A stretch of DNA of 18,214 nt from Nitrospira sp. (GTDB lineage: Bacteria; Nitrospirota; Nitrospiria; Nitrospirales; Nitrospiraceae). Made by a program: the position numbers and the translations under genes. The notes under the pieces were generated by a model. The model did not search any database, had not been told where the DNA came from, and worked only from the letters and a program-made list of their open reading frames with translations. Each line of letters opens with the position of its first letter. The stretch's first letter is position 1. Where the stretch lies: the NCBI GenBank assembly GCA_030456405.1, contig JAKDNQ010000021.1, forward strand, positions 1 through 18,214. Direction: 5' to 3'. This document shows positions 1 through 8,696 of this stretch, in pieces.

Positions 1-24
1 ATGATGCCGATGTCGCAACAGGTT

Positions 25-146
25 CAGGATGCTCAAAAAGGCCGTCCAGCAAGGCCGCAGCGAGCGAAGAGGCGAGGCGTACGCTTCGGTACGTTGAGCC
101 TCTGAGCGACACGAGAACGCCGCTGGCGGTCTTTTTCAGCATCCTG
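25..146. repeat. Palindromic dispersed element, candidate bidirectional terminator
   Basis: The outer arms are 25-50 and 122-146. They pair as CAGGATGCT-(C/G)-AAAAAG-(G/A)-CCG-(T)-CCAGC, with two mismatches and one bulged base. The interior is also partly self-complementary, including CGTAC-GCTTCG-GTACG and GAGGC...GCCTC. On each strand the inner stem (CCGYCCAGC with GCTGGCGG) is followed by TTTTT, so it could terminate transcription both ways. The right arm ends at 146 and the tpsA stop codon occupies 147-149, so the element is flush against the gene. One arm recurs at 8596-8620 with 24 of 25 identical bases, which shows it is a dispersed repeat. I recall it as common in Nitrospira genomes; that is memory, not a search. 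Confidence 0.8.
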
Positions 147-3100
147 TTAACTGGCCGGCTTGACATCGACTTGGATCACCACCCCGCGCTTCACGCGGAC
201 CGATTTCGCGAGTTGGCCTTTCCCATCTTTTTCATCGTTTTTCTTGGAGGCCACCTGTTGAGATCGCGTTTTCTCACTGGCCACCCCGGCGGCAGTTTCC
301 TGAACGGAATCAGAAGACTTGGCAGAGGTGCTGACCGCCGCCGTGGTGGAGGAGACCGAGGCGGTCGCCGTGCTTCCGGACACCGGAGTGATCGGCGTCG
401 CCACAGCCCCCGCTCCGGTTCCGGTGATGCTCAGGGGCGGACCGCTGACGTTGACCGTTGGCGGGATAATGACGTTGCCGATGATTTGACCGCCCTGGTT
501 GTCGACTCTCGGAGCAAATATTTGGACGGTTCGACCTTGAATGCCGGCGGAGGGGATCACCACGGCGCCGGTTTCAGCCGCCAGGTTCACATCGCCTAAG
601 TTCAGCGAATTGATATAGGGCTTCAACTGGGTTTCGTTGAAGATCGGCTGGCGCTGGGCCTGCAGTTCATTGGCCTTCTTAAGAAGCGCCTCGGCCGAGG
701 CTGTGCGGCCGAAAAACGTTTCTCTCGAGGCCTGATTCTTCAGGGCCGTGATCTCTGGATCGTTGAACTCAATGAACTTGAGCGGCCTCGGATCGTCAGG
801 ATGGAAGGTCGAAATGCCGCTGGCCGGAACCCGAATAGTGAACGTCACCTTTTGGCCGTCAATGTCCTGCTCGATAACTTGGTCCACCGTTTCATTCCGA
901 GAGCCGCTGCCCGCGTTAATGTTTCCGTTCGTCGAGATGAGGGTGATGTCTCCACCTTGAAATGTTGAAATTCGAGACTTCTCGACGTTGATATCGCCTT
1001 TGGCCAAGACATCGATGGCGCCGCCACCCAATGTCGTAATTCCGAGCGGAGCGCCCGTCGTATTGGGGTTGAATGAGACATTGGACCCGACTGCCACGGA
1101 TCCGGGCAACGACTGTGTCTTGGCCGTTTGACCGGCCGGCGCCAGCAGCACCGAGCCGTCCGGCGCCACCAGCACCAATTGTCCATTGACCAACACTGGA
1201 TCGAATCCCGTCAACGTTTTGGCTGCATCGAGCGGCACTTCTGCGCGCAGGACCTGGTAGGGCTGCCCGTCTTTGGCAAGCAGCGCTCCTCCCTGCTCGA
1301 CCATACTCAGATGAACCGTCACGGGGTTGACCAGGTCGGCAAGGGTTTGTGCTCCATCTAAGACGACTGTCTCGTTTTTGAACTCCAGGGTCTTGCCGTT
1401 GACCTGGATGACGGATCGGCCACCGACTTGCGCGACTTGACCCGTCACGGCCACCGGTTTGCCGTTGTCGACGCTGATATTGCCGTTGATGTCCAGAATG
1501 GGAACGGCCCCTGGTCCATGAATAGAGATGGATGCGCCGTTGTATGAGGCGATCAGAGAGGAATCCATCTTGATCGATCCACCGACCGACAGGTCGAGAA
1601 AGCCGCCTTTGTTCACATCGAGGCTTGGATCCGGCAGAAAGCGAAAGTTGATCCCCGTGCTGGTGGCCAGATCCAATAGTCCCCCGACGACGACCCTGGC
1701 CGTCCCAATGCCGCTGAACGTCAAATCGCTTGCGCCGCTCACCCCCAACGTGCCCGCTGTCCTCATATTCAGGCTATTCCCAGCATGCACTCTCGCCTCG
1801 ACGCCTTCAGGCACTCCGATCTTGGCGGTGACAGCCTCAATATTATTGGCCGCATCGATCGTCACCCGCTTGCGGAAGGGGACGCTTTGTAGATTCAACA
1901 CGAGCGTCTCGATATCGCCGGATCGTGCTTCAAAGACGACATCTTGAACGCTATGCGGTGGCACATTCGTGGCCGTGTTTTTGAGGTATGTCGAATTGAA
2001 ACCGGTTCCGTCGAACGGCTGATTATTGATGAGGGTGGGATCTGTCTGCAGCATCGTGATATTCGGCGGATTCGTCAGGACCGTGACGGTCCTGCCGCCA
2101 TTGTTGTTGTCCGGTTTGCGAATACCATTGAAGGCGTCCAACGTGAATGTCGAGACAAAGGGGGCCAGCGCCGGATCCTTCATCGCCTCCTTCAAATTCA
2201 CAAGTTGCCAATGTCCGCCCGGCACGTTCGGGAAGCCGATAAAGATATAGTCATAGTTCACATCCGGGACCGTATCCAGCCTCTGGAGGCCGATCAGGTC
2301 TTTCCCTGCTGAGAACGTGATGGCTCCTGTCGTCGAGGGCCAGAACGTGAGGCTTTCTTCTCCGACGAAGATGCTGCCGGTCGTGGTCCTGGCATGAAAT
2401 GATGCAGGATAGGTCGCGCTCACCGTTCGTGCCGCCTCGAAAGATCCGACCTTTCGAGGATTAAGAAAGATGTCTTGAGCTGCCTGGAGGACGACCTTGT
2501 TGGAAGGGTCGACTGTAATAGTTTCACTGGTGAGGGTATCTGTTATGCCCTTATCTTGCACCCTTCCGAGGTAGATGTTTCCTGTTTGAGCCGTGAGGCT
2601 GATCGTTCCCGTACCGAGCGTGAGGTTCGCGTACTCGTCGGGGGCCGTGGCATCGGCACCGGCTAGCTTGGGAGCCCCAATATGGCGGCCTGCGGTCACG
2701 TAAGCCGTGCCGTTCGTGAGGACGAACCCTGGTCCAGTGAGCACTCCTCCCTGCATTAAGCCGCCCCTGACATCGTTTCCCGCGATAATCGTAAGATTCC
2801 CCGGTCCATCCAATCGGATGCCGCCCAAGATGTTCGGGAAAATACTGCCGCCCAACAGGCCGAACGAGATGTCGGCGCTCGGACTGATCACGTCGTGTCC
2901 CGCCGTGAGGGTGATATTGCCTCCGGCCTCCGACGTCTTCAGAACAGAGAGGTTTCCAAAGGCATCGACGAGATTGATGTTCCCGCCAGGCGCAGCGGCC
3001 GTGAGTGTCAGATTGCCGCCGAACCCTGTGGCCAGGAATGAGTTATTGAAACGCACGTCGCCCGTTGCGGCTGTGCCGACATAGTCCCACCTGGTGTTCG

Positions 3101-4394
3101 AGGTATTGTTGGTCAGGAACGCATTGTCGAAGATTAAATTGCCGCCGGCCAGGAAGGTCAAGATGCCCGGCGTACCGGAGAGGGTCCACCCGGCGCCGAG
3201 ATCGTATTGCCCGGTCACGACCAAATCGCTGCCTGCGGGCGACTGAAAGGTGATCGCCGACAGCCCTTTGCTTTCGAACAGGGCGAACTCACTCAGATCG
3301 ACGGTGGACGTCGTGCAGGGACTGATTGTGACACAAATCGGGTCAATCGGGTCGATGAGGACACGCCCCCCCTTATACCCTCCCAAGGCAGTCCCCATGA
3401 ATTGACCGCGCAAACTGACGCTGGCTGCGCTGATCTCCGCAAAACCGCCATGTCCACCCTGGCGGCCCCCCGACATGTCGATCAGTGCTCCCTTCTGAAA
3501 GTCGGCTGTGCCGCTCTTTAGGTCGGCGATGGCAAGGATCGTCCCCCCGTTCGAGACGCCGTTTAGATCTCCGCGCGCGAGTGTGCGGCTCCCGTCCCGC
3601 AGCGTGACGGCTTCGCTGGCAAGCAGTTCGATTTTTCCGTTCTGCTCGCGGACGCTGTCGGCTTTGATTACACCGGCTTGATTGACCACCCGGCCGGCCA
3701 CTGTGATCGTACCGCCGTCCGCGATCAAATCCTTCATATTCACGGCTTGACCGAGAGGATTGGAGAGTTCAGCGAGAAACCCACGCCCGTCAGGCCGGTG
3801 GGAAAGAAAGGCTTTCGCGCCGGCGGCTAAGACGATGTTCCCGCCGGGACTCGCGATCACCCCGCTGTTTTCGACGTTAGGCGCCAACAGATAGATTCCC
3901 TGCGACCCATTGATGACGCCCATGTTCTTCACGAGTCCTTCGACGCCCGTCCCTTGGAACAGATAGTGGCCGGCGAGAAAATTGGCGTTGGTGAGATTGA
4001 GGGAGGCGGCGATCAGCCCGCCGACGTTGACTTGCGCATTCGGGCCGAACAGAATTCCATTGCGATTGAGGAGGATCACCGATCCGTTTGCGCGCAGCGA
4101 TCCGAATATTTCGCTCGGGCTTTGATCGAAGATACGGTTGAGCGCGATCGCCTCGGCATTCGGCTGAATGAACTGCGTCATTTCGTTTTGCGCGATATTG
4201 AACTGTTGCCAGTTGATGATGGCCTGCTGGGATGCCTGAGCGATCGTGACCTCCGAGGTGCCGAGGCCCGACACCGTCGCCTCGCCTCCGACTACAGCGG
4301 GTCCCATTGGATTGGCCAGGAGGATGGGTACGACAACCAGTTGCGCGAGATAGGCGAAGACAATCAGGCTTGCGATCATTCGTGTGCGTGTCAT
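147..4394 (-). CDS. Filamentous haemagglutinin-type exoprotein (TpsA)
   Basis: A 1415-residue secreted two-partner-secretion exoprotein. Residues about 1-28 form a Sec signal peptide (basic MTRTR, then a hydrophobic core ending near ILLA). Residues about 30-240 look like the TPS/haemagglutination-activity domain, including NAEAIALNRIFD, GSLRANGSVILLNRNGILFG and NVGGLIAASL. The body is a glycine-, asparagine- and threonine-rich series of short beta-strand repeats (GGNITLTAG, GGDITLISTNGNINAG), expected to fold as a right-handed beta-helix. The section about 1110-1310, with INAGSGS and a charged helix, resembles the FHA-associated DUF3739 region. The last 100 residues are low-complexity Ser/Thr/Ala, then Lys-rich. 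Two cysteines lie about six residues apart near residue 355. The gene starts 25 bases after tpsB with an AGGA sequence about 10 bases upstream, so the two are one operon. It is small for the family. Role: probably adhesion or contact; the ligand is unknown. Confidence 0.9.
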   Translation of the reverse strand: MTRTRMIASLIVFAYLAQLVVVPILLANPMGPAVVGGEATVSGLGTSEVTIAQASQQAIINWQQFNIAQNEMTQFIQPNAEAIALNRIFDQSPSEIFGSLRANGSVILLNRNGILFGPNAQVNVGGLIAASLNLTNANFLAGHYLFQGTGVEGLVKNMGVINGSQGIYLLAPNVENSGVIASPGGNIVLAAGAKAFLSHRPDGRGFLAELSNPLGQAVNMKDLIADGGTITVAGRVVNQAGVIKADSVREQNGKIELLASEAVTLRDGSRTLARGDLNGVSNGGTILAIADLKSGTADFQKGALIDMSGGRQGGHGGFAEISAASVSLRGQFMGTALGGYKGGRVLIDPIDPICVTISPCTTSTVDLSEFALFESKGLSAITFQSPAGSDLVVTGQYDLGAGWTLSGTPGILTFLAGGNLIFDNAFLTNNTSNTRWDYVGTAATGDVRFNNSFLATGFGGNLTLTAAAPGGNINLVDAFGNLSVLKTSEAGGNITLTAGHDVISPSADISFGLLGGSIFPNILGGIRLDGPGNLTIIAGNDVRGGLMQGGVLTGPGFVLTNGTAYVTAGRHIGAPKLAGADATAPDEYANLTLGTGTISLTAQTGNIYLGRVQDKGITDTLTSETITVDPSNKVVLQAAQDIFLNPRKVGSFEAARTVSATYPASFHARTTTGSIFVGEESLTFWPSTTGAITFSAGKDLIGLQRLDTVPDVNYDYIFIGFPNVPGGHWQLVNLKEAMKDPALAPFVSTFTLDAFNGIRKPDNNNGGRTVTVLTNPPNITMLQTDPTLINNQPFDGTGFNSTYLKNTATNVPPHSVQDVVFEARSGDIETLVLNLQSVPFRKRVTIDAANNIEAVTAKIGVPEGVEARVHAGNSLNMRTAGTLGVSGASDLTFSGIGTARVVVGGLLDLATSTGINFRFLPDPSLDVNKGGFLDLSVGGSIKMDSSLIASYNGASISIHGPGAVPILDINGNISVDNGKPVAVTGQVAQVGGRSVIQVNGKTLEFKNETVVLDGAQTLADLVNPVTVHLSMVEQGGALLAKDGQPYQVLRAEVPLDAAKTLTGFDPVLVNGQLVLVAPDGSVLLAPAGQTAKTQSLPGSVAVGSNVSFNPNTTGAPLGITTLGGGAIDVLAKGDINVEKSRISTFQGGDITLISTNGNINAGSGSRNETVDQVIEQDIDGQKVTFTIRVPASGISTFHPDDPRPLKFIEFNDPEITALKNQASRETFFGRTASAEALLKKANELQAQRQPIFNETQLKPYINSLNLGDVNLAAETGAVVIPSAGIQGRTVQIFAPRVDNQGGQIIGNVIIPPTVNVSGPPLSITGTGAGAVATPITPVSGSTATASVSSTTAAVSTSAKSSDSVQETAAGVASEKTRSQQVASKKNDEKDGKGQLAKSVRVKRGVVIQVDVKPAS

Positions 4395-4419
4395 GTCGTT
4401 CTTTTCCTAGGCTAGTCCG

Positions 4420-6282
4420 TCAAAACATGAGACCGACGGAGAAATGCACGAACGTATCGCCTTGCTTCGTGTTGGGGGTATCATGCAGCGCGACTCCTTG
4501 ATCGATAATGAGCAGCCCCACATCCTTGGGAAACTTCACTCGAATCCCGCCCCCCACCCCTTCGAGCCGGAATTGTGATATTTGCCCTGGCACGGGTTGC
4601 TGTACCCAGAGCTGAGCGGCATCGTAGAAGGCCGCGAACTTGACTCTGACGGTATAATCGGCGCTACGGCGGCGCTGCCAGATTCGATCGATCGGGATGG
4701 TGAGGAGTTCCGGGGTCGTCAGTTCCGCGCGACCGCGAATGCCATGGTCGGCAATGGCTTCATATTGGAGGTAGCCTCGGACCGTATCGAAGCCTCCGGC
4801 AAAATACTGCTCGGCAGGAATCAACGGTTGGGTGCCCCATTGACCGTCTGTATGAAGCGTCAGCGCAAAGTTTTCCGGCAACGGCTGCACGCGATCGAGG
4901 CCCCCCTGCAGCACGGCAAACGTCCCCGTCGATCCTTGACGAAGGCCCGGCAGGAGGATCGGATCGTTCGGATCCCCTGAGAAATCCTCCTTCGCGCCGC
5001 CGGGGATCGTGCCGGCAACATATCCCTTGGCCGACAGGGCCAGTTTGGTCAGGCCCCATCGATCCGGATAGAAACCTGTGTAGGCGACTGACGCCGGGGT
5101 ATACTGGACCGGACTCAACACGACTGCCGTCCCCCCGCCTGGAAACGTCGCTTCTGTTCGGTCCAATCGTTTATAGTCGACCCCGGCCGACAGCTGATGC
5201 GTGTTCTCGGATCCGGGAAACAGCGGGAACGTATAGCGAAACCCCGCGATGGTCGCATTGCCGGCGACCAGGACATTACCCCCTCCTCCGACTGGAATGA
5301 GCGCCCCTGCCAAAACCGATTGGCTTATCGCCTTCGAGGCGTACACGGTCAGCAGATGATCGGGCCATTTCACCGGATAGATGAAACTCGCTCCGTAGTT
5401 TTGGACCGCCCCCAAATCCGTCGGCGTCTGGACAGTAGTGAGCGTGAGAATTTCGTCGCCGCCGAAGAGATTGGTGTGTTGAACTTCCGCCACCAACCGA
5501 TTTTGAGGGGTCGTGATCGGTCCCCTGTTATCGGCTTCCAACTTCCCGTGGACCGGCAGGCGATCCTTCACTTTGAGTTCGAGATTCACGGTTCCCGGCT
5601 CCGTGCCCGGCTTCAGCACCGGCGCCACTTGGAGATCCGGGTTTGCGTTGATCGCCGAGAGTTCCTTCGCGAACGTGGGTTCATAGAGCACTGTTCCGAT
5701 CTGAAGAGACGGCATTTTTTCGAGAATACGGTATTTGCTGTGGTGCTGCTGCCCTGTCACGTTGATTTCGATGAGAGGGGCTTCGATCACTTGTAAGGTG
5801 ACGCTCCCCTGCTCGATGGTCTGCTCCGGAAGATTCACCAGGACGGTGGGGTACCCCGCCTCATGATAGGCCTTCTCCAGTTCGCCTCTCGCCTGGTCGA
5901 CGTCCTTGAATTGAAAGACAGCGCCTGTATATTTGGCGAGGACCGCGTCGATTTTGTCTTGAGTCAAGATCGTATTGCCTTCGACGTTGAATTTCGTGAG
6001 GGTCATGGATCCCGGCTTTTTCGGCTCCGGCTGGCCGTCTTGTTTCGGGACAGGATCGTTCGTGCCGGCTACCCCGCCCTCGGCTTGTCTCGCGCCCGCA
6101 TCGTTCTTTAGCCGTTCCTGGTCACCTGTGCGTGGGGGAGATGACTTTCTTTCGCTACGTGACGAAGACACGGTCCCTGGATCCTGGCGATTCAGAGATT
6201 CTCCCCTTACTTCTGTCGTCGCCATAAGCCAAACGACGCACACAGCTATCCTGACTAGGACCTTCCCCAACTGGTACGTCAT
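4420..6282 (-). CDS. TpsB outer-membrane transporter (ShlB/FhaC/HecB family)
   Basis: A 620-residue Omp85-superfamily protein that should export the adjacent TpsA across the outer membrane. Residues about 1-27 are a signal peptide. Residues 28-90 are a charged linker. Residues about 91-167 form a POTRA_2 domain (MTLTKFNVEGNTILTQDKI...GYPTVLVNLPEQ), and about 168-245 a second POTRA. The rest is a 16-strand-type barrel. The conserved loop-6 motif VRGY begins at about residue 501 in GGFDTVRGYLQ. The last residue is Phe (FSVGLMF), the usual beta-barrel assembly signal. Length is slightly above FhaC or ShlB because of the linker. It precedes tpsA in the same operon. Its upstream region is shared with the divergent gspC-like gene and holds the phased array at 6440-6479. 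Confidence 0.93.
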   Translation of the reverse strand: MTYQLGKVLVRIAVCVVWLMATTEVRGESLNRQDPGTVSSSRSERKSSPPRTGDQERLKNDAGARQAEGGVAGTNDPVPKQDGQPEPKKPGSMTLTKFNVEGNTILTQDKIDAVLAKYTGAVFQFKDVDQARGELEKAYHEAGYPTVLVNLPEQTIEQGSVTLQVIEAPLIEINVTGQQHHSKYRILEKMPSLQIGTVLYEPTFAKELSAINANPDLQVAPVLKPGTEPGTVNLELKVKDRLPVHGKLEADNRGPITTPQNRLVAEVQHTNLFGGDEILTLTTVQTPTDLGAVQNYGASFIYPVKWPDHLLTVYASKAISQSVLAGALIPVGGGGNVLVAGNATIAGFRYTFPLFPGSENTHQLSAGVDYKRLDRTEATFPGGGTAVVLSPVQYTPASVAYTGFYPDRWGLTKLALSAKGYVAGTIPGGAKEDFSGDPNDPILLPGLRQGSTGTFAVLQGGLDRVQPLPENFALTLHTDGQWGTQPLIPAEQYFAGGFDTVRGYLQYEAIADHGIRGRAELTTPELLTIPIDRIWQRRRSADYTVRVKFAAFYDAAQLWVQQPVPGQISQFRLEGVGGGIRVKFPKDVGLLIIDQGVALHDTPNTKQGDTFVHFSVGLMF

Positions 6283-6550
6283 GCTCCATATCTTCCCGGG
6301 ACAAAGAGAGCGAGGTCTCTAGACAGGGAAGCGTTCTACATCCCGGACCAGTGGGACGTCTTTCTCGACATTCTGCCGGATGAACGACCGGCTCGCTTTC
6401 CGGAAGTTCAATCGTAACTATGGAAGAGATACTAGGGGGTCGTTACGGAACTGTTATCGAGATATTTGCCGGCTGTTAATTCTCGTAAATGCTTGTCGTG
6501 AAGACCATTTTGTTCTTGCCCTGGATGTCGGCTTGTTGCTAGGAAAAACC
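6283..6550. promoter_or_regulatory. Divergent intergenic region between tpsB and the gspC-like gene
   Basis: This is 268 bases with no convincing gene. An in-frame upstream extension of the gspC-like frame to 6380 exists, but its translation has no family resemblance. The segment must hold the promoters of both transcription units. The visible structure is an 11-bp phased array at 6440-6479, described separately. Confidence 0.6.
6440..6479 (+). promoter_or_regulatory. Pho-box-like 11-bp phased operator array A (gspC/tpsB)
   Basis: Four 7-base units start exactly 11 bp apart: TCGTTAC (6440), CTGTTAT (6451), ATATTTG (6462, degenerate) and CTGTTAA (6473). Units 2 and 4 differ from the Pho-box unit CTGTCAT/CTGTNAY by one or two bases. 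The array is 71 bp upstream of the gspC-like ATG and about 160 bp from the divergent tpsB start. A TAAAT at 6486-6490 could be part of a -10, but the spacing is short. Binding by a PhoB-type protein is inferred from pattern only. Confidence 0.5.
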
Positions 6551-7516
6551 ATGCGCTCAACTCTGCCGATTTCTCGTACGCGGAAGCTGGTGGCCGCCCT
6601 GTATCTGGGTCTTTCGACCTTCATCGCCGCGCATATCGTGAACGCCTTTGTCAGCCACGCGCTACTCGCGCCGGAACCGCTTGCCCCACCGTTGCCCTCT
6701 CAGGACAATACCATCGGGCCTTCCGTCTCTTCTCAGCAGTTGGCACAGGACATCATGACTCGCGGTCTGTTCGCACTGCCCGCGGAATTCTCGCGGGGGG
6801 CAGGATCTTCGGCAGGCGCTGAATTGGGACCGCCTCTCGAAGTCGGCAAGAAGCTAGTGCTACATGGTACGGCGCTCGGGATGGGCGATAGGCCGATGGC
6901 GATCGTTCAGGATCAATTAACGAAACAACAGAAGTTGCTGCATCTCCATGACCATGTTCCCAATGTGGGGAAAATCGTTTCCATAGAAAAGACTCGTGTG
7001 TTGTTCCAAGACAGGGGGAAAGAGGAATGGCTTGACCTGGCGATGCTCACCGACTTGGAACAAGCGCGGCGCATTCCGCCTCTCCCGGAACAGGGACAAC
7101 CGCTTGCTCCCTCTCAGCCCGCTCATATCACCGGCCTTGCCGGGGTCAGGCCGATGGCGTCGCTGGCTTCCAGCGTCTCCTCTCCGGGCAGTAGTCGGCC
7201 GATTCACATCCTCGATCGTCGCGAACTGTCCAAGACTTTCTCGGACATCCCTCTCCTCCTCTTGCAAGCCCAGCCGGTCATATCGATGATCGATGGGCGG
7301 TTCAACGGCATCCTCCTTGAGGCTGTGCGCGCCGACAGTTTGTACACGACAATGGGATTGCAGACGGACGATGTATTGAAACGCATCAATGGAATGGAAC
7401 TCCGCGATCCGAGCATGCTCATGACCGCTCTCGAGCAGATGAAGGACGAACAAAAAGTGAAAATGGATCTTGTGCGTGACAAGACGCCGCGCACGTTTAC
7501 ATACGAAATCCGTTGA
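6551..7516 (+). CDS. GspC-like type II secretion inner-membrane protein (orphan)
   Basis: 321 residues from ATG 6551. I chose this start because AGGA lies six bases upstream and it puts a short basic N-terminus (RSTLPISRTRK) directly before the single membrane helix (about residues 13-35). The open frame reaches back to 6380 but adds nothing recognisable. A Pro-rich linker is followed by a GspC homology-region-like domain, about residues 100-165 (KKLVLHGTALGMGD...PMAIVQDQ...VGKIVSIEKTRVLFQDRGKEEWLDL). The C-terminus (about 220-321) matches the GspC PDZ-like domain (FNGILLEAVRADSLYTTMGLQTDDVLKRINGMEL). In type II secretion GspC links the inner-membrane platform to the secretin GspD. No other gsp gene is present here, so it either works with a system encoded elsewhere or has another envelope role. 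Confidence 0.82.
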   Translation: MRSTLPISRTRKLVAALYLGLSTFIAAHIVNAFVSHALLAPEPLAPPLPSQDNTIGPSVSSQQLAQDIMTRGLFALPAEFSRGAGSSAGAELGPPLEVGKKLVLHGTALGMGDRPMAIVQDQLTKQQKLLHLHDHVPNVGKIVSIEKTRVLFQDRGKEEWLDLAMLTDLEQARRIPPLPEQGQPLAPSQPAHITGLAGVRPMASLASSVSSPGSSRPIHILDRRELSKTFSDIPLLLLQAQPVISMIDGRFNGILLEAVRADSLYTTMGLQTDDVLKRINGMELRDPSMLMTALEQMKDEQKVKMDLVRDKTPRTFTYEIR

Positions 7517-7602
7517 TCGATTCGGCGCTTTCATTCGTTTCCCTGCGTCCATCGCCGTCTGTGAGTTTGTGCCCTCCGCGTGTCTTGCATCGGTCGTGAC
7601 CG

Positions 7603-7642
7603 AATTAACCGAATGTTAATCTTTGCGTAATGGGTACGTTAT
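7603..7642 (+). promoter_or_regulatory. Pho-box-like 11-bp phased array B with -10 (barrel gene)
   Basis: Four 7-base units start every 11 bp: AATTAAC (7603), TGTTAAT (7614), GCGTAAT (7625) and ACGTTAT (7636). All fit nnKTWAY. Nine bases after the last unit is AATAAG (7652-7657), a four-of-six match to a -10 hexamer, so the array would replace the -35 region as in activator-dependent Pho promoters. A small inverted repeat, CGGTC-GT-GACCG, lies just upstream at 7591-7602. Transcription would begin near 7664, which agrees with translation starting at 7733. Confidence 0.5.
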
Positions 7643-7721
7643 TGCGCGCGGAATAAGGTGGCCCGGACTTTTGTCGACTGGTTTTGCGGACCTGTGCGCG
7701 CAGAGTTCACCCATTGGGGCT

Positions 7722-7727
7722 GGGAGG
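7722..7727 (+). promoter_or_regulatory. Ribosome binding site GGGAGG that sets a TTG start
   Basis: GGGAGG lies five bases before TTG 7733. It favours that codon over the in-frame GTG at 7658, which overlaps the proposed -10 hexamer and has no Shine-Dalgarno sequence. The ATG at 7728 hits a stop after two codons. Confidence 0.7.
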
Positions 7728-7732
7728 ATGAA

Positions 7733-8524
7733 TTGAATCGGTTCGTAGCATGTGTTGTGTTGGTGACGGTATTCCTCCTTCAGGTTGAGCAGGCTCGCAG
7801 TGAATGGTATGTCGGGGCCTATGGAGGCTATAGCGCCGCCCAACCGCTCAAGGATGTCACCATGAATAATTTCGGGGAGAATTTGGCGTTGGAACGTTAC
7901 GGGTTCACCACTGCTAACAGAATCCTTGGAGACACATTAGTCCAGAACTTTCAGTCTTCGAATCTTTCCCTCAACCAGTCTGCTCTCTTTGGCGGGAAGG
8001 CTGGATATTTCTTCAACGACCAGGGTTTCTCTTGGCTGGGGGTAGAGTTGGAAGCGTTTACGACGACTCCGACGATCAAGACACAAACCGTTTCAACGGA
8101 ACAGGGCATTACATTTATCAAACACGACTTCAACCCAGCTTGCCCACTTCCGGCGCCCACTAACCAGTGCTCAGTCCAAGAACACCTGAAATCGACATTG
8201 TCTCTGACCGAAAGTTCGCTCCGGTTAATCACAGTCGTCTTCAATGTGGTGGCTCGTTATCCTGGGACAACCTTCCAACCCTATGTCGGTGTCGGCGGCG
8301 GCGCCTTCTATTTCAGCAGTTCCGGCCAGATCGACGGACGTCAAGTCGTGCCGGGGCTTAACTTACAAGCAGGATTAAAAGTGCTGGCGACTGAAGAATG
8401 GGGGCTCTTTGTTGAGGGGAAATATAATTACGCCACGATCACGAACCTCGATCCCACCGGCTTTGGACTCAGTGGCGTGTACGATGCCGTCAACATTCTT
8501 GCCGGTGTCGCCTACCACTTTTAG
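7733..8524 (+). CDS. Outer-membrane beta-barrel protein (OmpA-like/OmpW-like size)
   Basis: 263 residues from TTG 7733; starting at GTG 7658 would add 25 residues that do not look like a leader. With the TTG start, the N-terminus NRFVACVVLVTVFLLQVEQA is a Sec signal peptide with cleavage likely after QA. The mature part alternates aromatic and small residues typical of beta strands (WYVGAYGGYS, GGKAGYFF, GVELEAF, PYVGVGGGAFYF, GLFVEGKYNYA) and ends AGVAYHF with a terminal Phe. This suggests an eight-strand barrel. A Cys pair (about residues 133 and 142) sits in a predicted loop. The family resembles the generic outer-membrane beta-barrel domain seen in many Nitrospira and proteobacterial proteins. 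Its ligand is unknown. It stands alone, 216 bases after the gspC-like gene, with its own array-type promoter. Confidence 0.8.
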   Translation: MNRFVACVVLVTVFLLQVEQARSEWYVGAYGGYSAAQPLKDVTMNNFGENLALERYGFTTANRILGDTLVQNFQSSNLSLNQSALFGGKAGYFFNDQGFSWLGVELEAFTTTPTIKTQTVSTEQGITFIKHDFNPACPLPAPTNQCSVQEHLKSTLSLTESSLRLITVVFNVVARYPGTTFQPYVGVGGGAFYFSSSGQIDGRQVVPGLNLQAGLKVLATEEWGLFVEGKYNYATITNLDPTGFGLSGVYDAVNILAGVAYHF

Positions 8525-8595
8525 ACGCTCGCGCCGCTGAGTTCCTCCGCCTGCTTTAGGGATGGCTTCTCGCCTCTTCCATCTGCGACATTGAG

Positions 8596-8620
8596 CAGGA
8601 TGCTGAAAAAGTCCGCCAGC
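8596..8620. repeat. Half copy of the palindromic element (one arm)
   Basis: CAGGATGCTGAAAAAG followed by T-CCGCCAGC is identical at 24 of 25 bases to the reverse complement of the right arm at 122-146. I found no partner arm within the next 300 bases, so this copy is truncated. It leads straight into the 9-bp tandem repeats. Confidence 0.8.
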
Positions 8621-8633
8621 TTCGCTTATTCAT

Positions 8634-8696
8634 TTGGTCGGCCTGGTCTATTTGATCTATCCGGTGTGTTTTGTTTACCTGCCTGATTTGGTTCAT
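8634..8696. repeat. Degenerate 9-bp tandem repeats
   Basis: Seven consecutive 9-mers with a rough consensus YTGRTYTAT: TTGGTCGGC, CTGGTCTAT, TTGATCTAT, CCGGTGTGT, TTTGTTTAC, CTGCCTGAT, TTGGTTCAT. On the minus strand the tract reads as an in-frame IDQ/ADQ tripeptide run, the kind of artefact that comes from a 9-bp repeat. It replaces the normal continuation of the possible gene remnant to its right. Confidence 0.6.

Noticed and set aside
6380..6550. In-frame N-terminal extension of the gspC-like gene
   Set aside because: It would cover the operator array, lacks a ribosome site, and displaces the N-terminal membrane helix expected for GspC.
7591..7602. Short inverted repeat CGGTC-GT-GACCG upstream of array B
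   Set aside because: Only five paired bases with a two-base loop and no second copy in the other promoters, so chance is likely.
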